Source of the DNA: Linyphia triangularis | Taxonomy: Eukaryota > Arthropoda > Arachnida > Araneae > Linyphiidae | Reading direction: 5' to 3' | NCBI GenBank assembly: GCA_963978545.1 | Contig: OZ021723.1 | Coordinates: forward strand, 93,292,002-93,356,001 | DNA: 64,000 bases | Part shown: one piece after another, positions 44,700-64,000 of the stretch | How the letters are laid out: every line of letters starts with the position of its first letter | Numbering within the stretch: position 1 is the first letter of the stretch | Notes under the pieces: model-generated | Told to the model about the DNA's origin: nothing | Database searches by the model: none | What the model saw: the letters and a program-made list of their open reading frames with translations, nothing else | Made by a program: the position numbers and the translations under genes

Positions 44700-47600
44700 G
44701 TAAGAATATATATATATATATTTATAGTTTTTGGAATTACCAGGACTACTAAAATGTATGTTTCTGATATATATATTTCCTGAAAAACCAAGTTTTATGC
44801 AACTAAACATGCTGCATCATTGCCAGTTTACAATTTTAGTGTTGATAAAATATGTATCTGTTTGGTTCAGAATAATAATTTTTTATTTTACAATCATGTT
44901 TCTAAATTGCTTTGGAAGTTTACAATTCTTATTGGAATAACTTGGAAACAAAAATATGTAATTTCAATTTAATTGAATAGTTATAGAAATAAAATTTAAT
45001 TCAATTAAAAAAAAAAAAAAAACTTTCTCTAGCTACTAGATTACAATAAGTAAACCTGGATAATTATTTTTATTTACCAATTGAAAGTAATTTTAATAAA
45101 TTGAAAAAGTATGTGTAAATATATTTCTAACATAGTAATTAAATAATGTTGAAGAAACGTGAGATTATTGGGTTTGGAGACTTAACTACTTTATGTTCCC
45201 TTTTGACAAAAAAGAGTTTAATTAAATAACAGCTTTTCATGACAAAATTCCAAACATATTTTTTAAGATAGAAATGATTATAATAAATTAAAAAATTGTT
45301 GTGACGAAAATCTCGAAATTGATAATTACAAGTAGGACTTAGGCCACTGTAAAAGATTCTAATTTTAATAATCTGAACATTATTTATTTTAAGCAAGACA
45401 ATTTTGAAGTCTATCCCAATTTCAATTAAGACACTTGAAACATTTTACAGTGTGTTTAGATATAAAAACTTGGCAAATATGCAATATATATTTAGACAAA
45501 GGAACATAAAAATTCAGTGAAATTAACTATTACAAATCCTTTAACTGTAAGATTAACTTTTGCTGAGAATTTTGATTTTGTATTGCTCTTATGCAAGGTG
45601 TCCAAGCTAAAAAGTATCCAAAAGTTATGGTTTATTATTACGGAACTACTTATTAGGATATACAGGGTTCCCACTCAAATCGCAGAATGAAAATCAATGA
45701 CTTTTAAGGACCTAAATAATGTTTTTAAGAACCTTTGAAATTTCTTTTTCTGGCATCATGTCTATGTATAAATTTTTAATAAAGTATATTCTACCAAAAA
45801 AGTTACAAGTTGGTGCATGCATAATACAAATATGTTTGAGATATCCGATACGGTGTGGATAAGTGATGGTCACGCACATCCGCAAAAATTAAGGACTTTT
45901 AAGGACCTCTAAGCATTTTCAAGGTCTTGAAAACAAGTTCAAGAATATTAAGCACTTTTAATGACTGTGGGAACCCTGATATAAATAATAGACTGCTTCT
46001 CTGTGAATTGGAAACCTCGCCAAGATTTTTTGAACAAGAAAGGGATGCACCTAAAGTCAATGTGTGGTAAAGAATGCAAGTATATGGCATCATTGGTTCA
46101 GTTTTCTTTGAAGACATACCTGTTACAAGACACATTTATTTTGGGATTCATTAAATTCGTTGTATATAAATAAAATGAATGAAAGGATGTTTGAATGAAT
46201 TAAAGCAGCGTATTATTCAAACACTTTGTCTAGTGATTATTGATATGTTACAAAAGATTTGTAAAGAACTGGAATACCTTTTAGACATTTGTCGTGATAT
46301 AAAAGGCATGCACATCAAAATCTAATGATATTAAAACTTGGGGAGACGTTCTTTCTATTTAAATTAAAAAAAATAAAAAATCATTCTAATAAGCAGTTCC
46401 ATAAATATAAGCAAAAACTTTTGGATAATTTTATTCTGAACACTCTGTATATATATACTATACATAAAAAATATGCTACAGTCTTTAACAGAACACTTTG
46501 TATGTTATCACTGATATACTGACTGTTATTAAAGTAAATTTTATTATAATTAGGTAGCTCACTAAAGTGCCATGTTTGCAATTCGATGTACAATGAATCT
46601 TGTGTGATGGTGGAAAACAACAAATACCTGATAGACTGCATGAAAGTCAATGAGGATCCGCATAGAAACTACACTCTTTGCAGAAAAGAAGTTTTCAGTG
46701 TATCCTCCCAAGCACGTAAGTATTTATATTTTTTAATAAAGGAAAAGTTACATCTCTGAATGGTTTCATTTAGAAATGATGCAACATTTACAAACAGGGT
46801 GAAAAAATTCAGGAGAAAAAGTTCCTCGATAGATTTCTAAAAAAACCTTGATTTTTCAACAAACATTTTTTCAAATTTCCTCAACTTTTTCAGATTTGTA
46901 GACACCCTGATCAAATAGAAAATGCATGCTAAAGAGATAATATGCCAATTTTTTAAAAACAGTTTTGGTAGCAATGAAAAATTTAAATTATTCCGTAACA
47001 TTAAAAGGGAAACAATAGAAAACTTCATCAATTTTCATGAAATTTTGAAAAATTCCTTGACATTTCCCTCATTTTTTTTCCTTCAGAATCTGAAAGCTCT
47101 CTGACATTTCCCCAATTTTCAGGTTTTGTGACCCCTTTGTACAGAGCTTTAAATATTGGTTCCTAAAATCCTTAAAAGTTCATTTTCTTCTGGAGTAAAT
47201 GGTAAAAAAATGCATTCTAGTCCAGATTAATTATAGTAATGAATGTGCCAATACTTAATTATTTTCTATTAATCCAATAGTCTTTATTTTGGTGTTTCTT
47301 AACAGCAAATGCCCTATACTGTGTACACATTTTAGTTCTTTTTCTCATTGGCATATATACACAAATTTCAAAATGATTATAAATTTTTAGGTAAAATAGA
47401 ATCCTTCATTAAATAATCAATAAAATTAATCCTTGCCGAATATTGGTCTGTATCTTCTGTTAACTTTCAGCATCCAATCAGAATGCCCCAAGTACTACAC
47501 TTTAAAGTCAAGCCCGCACAAAGCTAGCTTGTGTCCACAGCGTAAGCCAGCTTTGTGCATTAACAGAAAATATAAGGAAATATTACAATAATATTCAAAC

Positions 47601-48757
47601 TGCTTATCCAACAGAAAATAGATAAATCAGAAAAAAATAAGGGAGACATTTTGAAGTTTTTAAAAATGTGATTGCTATTCTAGGATTTAAAAAAAAAAAG
47701 TCATTTAATTTTAATAAAGGCAATTAATATAATTTGAAAGTTGCTCTCAGCAATCCCAATGTACTGCAGCTGCTATTTATCGAATTTGGGAATAATCCCC
47801 AAGAAATTTGTTAAGATGCATTTAATAGGTTATTCAAATGTGGTTCAGGAACTTAATTCGAGAATAAGTAATACGCGAAAAATTTACTATAATTTGTTTG
47901 GAAAATTCTTGCTTTGAACTGAGTTGTTACTTCCCTAATAATCATATTTTTCAAATAAAAATAATTATTGGTAAATGGAGAGAAAATGAAGTGCAATACT
48001 TCAAATCTGCACACAATGAAAATCAGAGAAGGTTATGCATGCACTTTACAGAACTGTTATATATTATCGTAATATTTTATGATAATGCTAATTACTGTCA
48101 GATTTATGCAAAAAAAATATTACTCAAAAGGATAAAGTGATTTTCTTACTCTATAGATAAAAAATTTAGATGTTAGAAATTGTTAAGCTAGATGAAAAGT
48201 TAACATTAACACTATATCAGATGTACAGAAGGTAACAAAAATATTAAACAACTTTAAATGTAAAACAACTTAAACTAAGTGAAGTATACATGACTTGAAA
48301 TTGTTATAAAAAGTAAAATATTACGAAATGGCTGTCAAATTAACACTACATAAAAATTTTGAAATTATGTGTAGCATAAGTCATATGATGGTAAAATTCA
48401 ATTTTTTGCTCATTTTCAAAATAACTAAAACAGTTTACTGAATATGTAACAGAAATTGAGATTCTTAGAATTATTACTTGTTAAAAATGATAATTTATCC
48501 TTTGCCTACTAATTCTTTGACATTTTTTGTATTGTTTTCCAGCTGTACAAAGGCAATCTTCACGAACCATAAGGAGCTGTGGTTATGAAAAACATCCCAA
48601 GTTCAACTGCTTCTTTAACTCCAATCATGATTTGAAGGAAACCATTTGTGAATGCACGGAAGACGGGTGCAACACCAGCAACAATTTGCATGTCACATTT
48701 CAATATTTAGTGTATGGTGTTTTAAGTGTATACCTAATGTCTTCTATAATCAGATAA
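44636..48757 (+). CDS. Ly6/uPAR-domain GPI-anchored protein, quiver/sleepless type (three exons)
   Basis: Join 44636-44699, 46554-46715, 48543-48757; 441 coding bases, 146 residues, all introns GT-AG in phase 1. Residues 1-22 are a signal peptide (MTSYLIFGLPISLFVITQLS). The mature part starts SSLKCHVC and has ten cysteines (27, 30, 38, 50, 64, 88, 98, 111, 113, 118), closing with CECTEDGCN, the pattern of a five-disulfide three-finger Ly6 fold. N-glycosylation sequons occur at 35 (NES) and 60 (NYT). Residues 126-146 are hydrophobic with no cytosolic tail, fitting GPI attachment near NTSNN. Members of this family act at the cell surface; quiver/sleepless modulates potassium channels and nicotinic receptors, others organise septate junctions. 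Which role applies here is unknown. It is convergent with the NOL7 homologue. Intron 1 carries a MITE. Confidence 0.88.
45663..45978. mobile_element. MITE in Ly6 intron 1, CAGGGTTCCCAC termini
   Basis: Perfect 12-bp inverted ends CAGGGTTCCCAC / GTGGGAACCCTG and a 5-bp duplication ATATA (45658-45662 and 45979-45983). Collinear with 7968-8363. The interior repeats AAGGACTTTTAAGGACCTC and TTCAAGGTCTTGAAAAC. Confidence 0.85.
46554..46715 (+). CDS. Ly6 gene exon 2
   Basis: Acceptor TATAATTAG, donor CAC|GTAAGT. Encodes residues 22-76 with cysteines 27 to 64. The LKCHVC start just after the signal peptide is typical of the family. Confidence 0.9.
46796..46912. mobile_element. Possible short MITE in Ly6 intron 2
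   Basis: CAGGGTG at 46797 and CACCCTG at 46905-46911 are inverted, with a T- and A-rich middle containing TCAACTTTTTCAG-like phrases. Related phrases continue to about 47150. No duplication is certain. Confidence 0.35.
47515..47562. other. Imperfect hairpin in Ly6 intron 2
   Basis: GCACAAAGCTAGCTTGTG pairs loosely with the downstream AAGCCAGCTTTGTGC. Meaning unknown. Confidence 0.4.
48543..48757 (+). CDS. Ly6 gene exon 3 and stop
   Basis: Acceptor TTGTTTTCCAG. Encodes residues 76-146, with the CxC...DGCN close of the Ly6 domain and the hydrophobic tail, then TAA. Confidence 0.9.
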
Positions 48758-48820
48758 TCGGAACATTGTACTGTACCCAAATGTTAGCTTGTATTTTTCT
48801 AGGATATTCATTCAGCACTT

Positions 48821-48826
48821 AATAAA
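48821..48826 (+). terminator. Polyadenylation signal of the Ly6 gene
   Basis: AATAAA 64 bases after the stop codon. Confidence 0.7.
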
Positions 48827-48960
48827 TGGTTAATTCAATTTGAGTTTAATCAATCACTACAATAAAAAAATTCCACAATCATTAACAACCACAGATACAG
48901 ATTATGAAAGAAAACTTTTTTAGTTTAAGTTAAATGCACTGCTAAACATATAATAATTTA

Positions 48961-49100
48961 CATTTCACAATACAATATTTAGTGTATGATGTGTACTTAA
49001 ACTCTTCTATGATCATATATTTTGAATATTGTACCATTCCTAAAGTGTAGCTTGTATATTTTAAGGATAATACTTAATGAATATTCAATTCAATTAACCA
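48961..49100 (+). repeat. Diverged duplicate of the Ly6 exon 3 / 3' UTR end
   Basis: CACAATACAATATTTAGTGTATGATG...AATTCAATTAACC follows, in order, the sequence at about 48690-48845 (CACATTTCAATATTTAGTG ... GGTTAATTCAATT), including the CTTCTATAATCAG and TGTAGCTTGTAT blocks. The GPI-tail codons are no longer open. It is a partial tandem duplication about 270 bp downstream of its source. Confidence 0.75.
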
Positions 49101-49798
49101 CTGAAAATTTCTTATTACATTTAAAATACACTAATTAGAAAATTTTAAATCCTGTAGTTTTATGCAAATAGCAGATAAGAAGAAAAAGAGTGTTCGAAAT
49201 TGAGTTTTTGGTATAGGTATATTGAGCTCATTAATATAATGATTTTACTTTAACATATTAACTATTTTATCAGTTCTTTACAGAACAGTTAGGCGAAAAT
49301 GAGATTTACAAAACAGTTAGGTCATTGGAAGTGTACACTTCAAAAAATCTTCTAAAACATTCTCCTAAAAGTCAGACAATTATGGCTTACCAGGTAATTG
49401 CACAAAGCTGTCCAATGTCTTAAGATTCATAAAAAAAATGTTTATTTAAAAAAAAAGTAGAGATTAAATGAAAAGTCTGATTGAAAATTTTGAAAAACTG
49501 TTCCAGGTTACTTTGTAAGCAATAAGAAACAAATTAAAGTAAGCAAATAAGAAAAAAACTTTTGCAATGAAATTTAAAAGACGTAACCAAAATTGAAATT
49601 GCTACATTGGTAAAAATGCATAATACTATTTTAACTCTCTAGCTCACTTCTTAATATGAAAATGTATATCAATCGTTTAAGGACTAAAATAAAGAGATTA
49701 AATATAACGACTGTAATTTTGCAAAATTAAGATAAACAGCTTAAATTATCATTAGTAGTTAAAAAAAAAAAAAAAAAAATTATATTTTTTTGTCTAGA

Positions 49799-49804
49799 TT
49801 TATT
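49799..49804 (-). terminator. Polyadenylation signal of the NOL7 homologue
   Basis: AATAAA on the minus strand, 56 bases past the stop codon. Confidence 0.7.
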
Positions 49805-49859
49805 TATAATACAAAATATATACAACTTGAGCAAAAAATTTATGAAAGATATCTTGAAC

Positions 49860-62092
<12,233 letters not shown>

Positions 62093-62273
62093 TGCTGATA
62101 ATCTTCAGAAAGAAAGGGTAAATTAAGTTACTACATTTGAACACTTGTTAAAAAAAATACAGTAAAAATTTGTCATGTAGTTAAGATACTATAATAAAGT
62201 TACTCAGATTGAATAGTTGGAGTTTTAAAAAACTTTTGCCTTTGGAGATGTAAACAATCCAGATAAAATGAAG

Positions 62274-62311
62274 CACTGATTCAATCACGAAACATGGTGA
62301 TTGAATCAGTG
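62274..62311. other. Perfect 15-bp stem-loop upstream of NOL7
   Basis: CACTGATTCAATCAC, an 8-base loop GAAACATG, then GTGATTGAATCAGTG, about 180 bp upstream of the start codon. It may be a regulatory palindrome or a worn MITE core. Confidence 0.75.
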
Positions 62312-63149
62312 TTTCAAAACTTGAACTCAAAAACAAAAATTTAATTGTTGAATAGGAAAAAAAAAAGTGTTAAAATTACGTAGCTTTCTTAGTGAATTTG
62401 TACATTTAATTACTTAGTTGAGTAAGATTTAGAAATTACAATTAAAATTTGGCTTAATACTATTTTTAGTGAAGTTTATATCCCTATAAATTAAAAATCA
62501 TGAATCTACAGCAAGTAGAACAGATTGTATTATAATTTTGCTTAGTAGATAGCTCCCTCCTGTAACATGAAACACAAGTAAGAAAAGGTCAGCATGCTAT
62601 AAATATTTGTTTCCATTAATTAGTGCAATAATTAAATATGCAGGAACAAATGATTTTTTATTCATGTAAAAGTACGAGGTTGGGAATCACTTGTAAATTT
62701 ATAGATGTTTGTTTTGATAAATATGTGTCAATTTGTAGGTATATAAGCGATTCTGTTAATAATAGTGTATAATTGTTTTAATTAGTATGTGCTTTGCAAT
62801 GTTAATTAGTATGCTAAGATTGTGTGCGTGCCTTTATTTTTTTCAAGTGGAAAATAAATGTTGGGGGTTTGTAAAATGCAAGACTATGTGTACTTTTGAT
62901 TTTCTGAGGTGTTAGTTCTTTTAATTATGTTAGCATGCAAGTTAAAAAACTATCGAATGCTAAATATTACCATTTTAATTAAACATTTTTTTTTCTGCAA
63001 CGAAAACATAGCCTAGTGGCTTTATGACACGATTAAACAGACTATTTAAGAACCAAGTTCGATGACAGACTTTCCTATCCATGCTTGGTTTGGTTTGTTT
63101 ATACGCTCAACAAACTATTTTTAGCACAATAATGGCTAATCAGGTCGGG

Positions 63150-63262
63150 ACATACAGTTTAAAGTGGATTCCGATCCACAAAGAATATTCATGCCGAACC
63201 CAGGATTAAAACCCGGCACCTTTGGCATGCGAGGCCAGAGCGCTAACTCCACAGCCATCAAT
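63150..63262 (-). mobile_element. tRNA-derived SINE-like repeat, third type
   Basis: On the minus strand, TGATGGCTGTGGAGTTAGCG gives an A-box-like segment, and GCCGGGTTTTAATCCTGGG a degenerate B box, spaced as in a tRNA. The body continues leftwards (GGATCGGAATCCACTTTAAA). The boundaries are uncertain. Confidence 0.5.
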
Positions 63263-64000
63263 ACTATAGATGCAAATATGAGGTATTCTTCAAAGTTCTA
63301 CATTGGTAATCAATTTGGGATTGCTTCATATTTAGAATATTGTGATACAATTTGAAAATATATATATATATATTTTTTAAACTAGAGTTAAAGAACGTTG
63401 CCAAAAATCCCTAAGTCCAGATTTGGATTCAATTCCATGTAGGTCCGTGTTTCTGGGTTGCTTGAAACTTGGGTATTGACCCACATTTTTACCAAACGAT
63501 GGATTTTGAAAAAAAGTTGTGTATTTTAACTAACAATCCTTCATTGTCATTTCCTAGTAACTTAAAACTTTTCTGTTTAATTGGCAAACTTTATAGAAAG
63601 TTTTGTTCAAATAGAATTTCTTCAATGAATCATACCAACAGGATAAATTGAAATTTAAACACTCCTACCTTTTAAAATTTTCAAATATAAACAAATAAAA
63701 AATACAACGTGCTTGTTTAATGTTTCATTCACTTCATTTCATTTCCTAGTGCACTTGGAAACTTCAATTTGGAATAGAGATTATTTCTGATGATGTCATA
63801 GCTAAAGCTTTTGTGGACTAAGAAAAAAATTCTTATTACTATTGACTAATAAAATGAGAACATTTCAATAAGCATTTTAAAAGGGTATTGTGATTGGTCA
63901 CAAGACGAAGTTTAATTGACTTTTTGTAATAAAGTCATAGACCTTAGTTCTCCCTTGCACCATAGACCAAAGAATAAAGCAGACTAATCATAAACCTCCA

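Larger units (their letters stand above)
62093..64000. other. Upstream region of the NOL7 homologue
   Basis: AT-rich, no exon recognised. On the minus strand a pyrimidine-rich stretch ends CTTTCTTTCTGAAG just before the ATG, so a spliced 5' UTR exon upstream is possible. Contains a perfect hairpin (62274-62311) and a tRNA-derived repeat (about 63150-63262), and a short (TA)n at 63359-63373. Confidence 0.5.

Overview
This window is eukaryotic nuclear DNA. It is AT-rich, has phase-consistent GT-AG introns and AATAAA signals, carries long homopolymer and (TA)n runs, and is dense in degenerate transposons. The tRNA-derived SINEs, abundant hAT-type elements and a gag-like N-terminus beginning MAFLARARKNDLLALIDELG point to an arthropod. 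A chelicerate, perhaps a spider, is my best guess, but that is inference only. There is no bacterial-style gene organisation, CRISPR array or defence island.

Two multi-exon host genes lie convergently at the right. (1) A plus-strand, three-exon gene (44636-48757) encodes a 146-residue secreted Ly6/uPAR protein with ten cysteines and a GPI-type tail, of the quiver/sleepless kind. (2) A minus-strand, five-exon gene (62092 down to 49860) encodes a 217-residue homologue of nucleolar protein 7 (NOL7, related to yeast Utp16), a small-subunit processome factor. About 1 kb separates their 3' ends and holds a decayed duplicate of the Ly6 3' end. A third, incomplete gene is suggested by an orphan signal-peptide exon at 32228-32294.

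The left 42 kb is mostly layered transposons, and target-site duplications allow the insertion order to be read. An 11.7-kb interval (2582-14267) is bounded by 16-bp hAT-type inverted termini and a perfect 8-bp duplication, and it splits one copy (A1) of a common repeat that I call Rep-A. A decayed hAT-transposase-like gene, read right to left from about 26010 to 18215, is split by three insertions: a Rep-A copy, a 4.2-kb hAT element (8-bp duplication ACTTATTG) and a 1.3-kb element with a 3-bp TTA duplication, which itself carries a 203-bp foldback in its own ORF. Removing two of these insertions restores the reading frame across each junction. A compact LTR retrotransposon (26833-28994) has apparently identical 230-bp LTRs, a gag-like N-terminus joined to an unrecognised coiled-coil sequence, and no pol.

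Further right are tandem Rep-A copies (34.4-35.9 kb), a pair of tRNA-derived repeats (39.3-39.7 kb), a 523-bp hAT MITE (40.7-41.2 kb) and a textbook non-autonomous Helitron (42519-44264) filled with a 209-bp tandem repeat arranged as 418-bp dimers. The introns of both host genes also carry transposons. These include a 4.8-kb element with a 5-bp duplication, inside which sits a 2.3-kb hAT element that carries a LINE reverse-transcriptase remnant.

Identifications rest on reading the sequence and on remembered family features. No database search was run.
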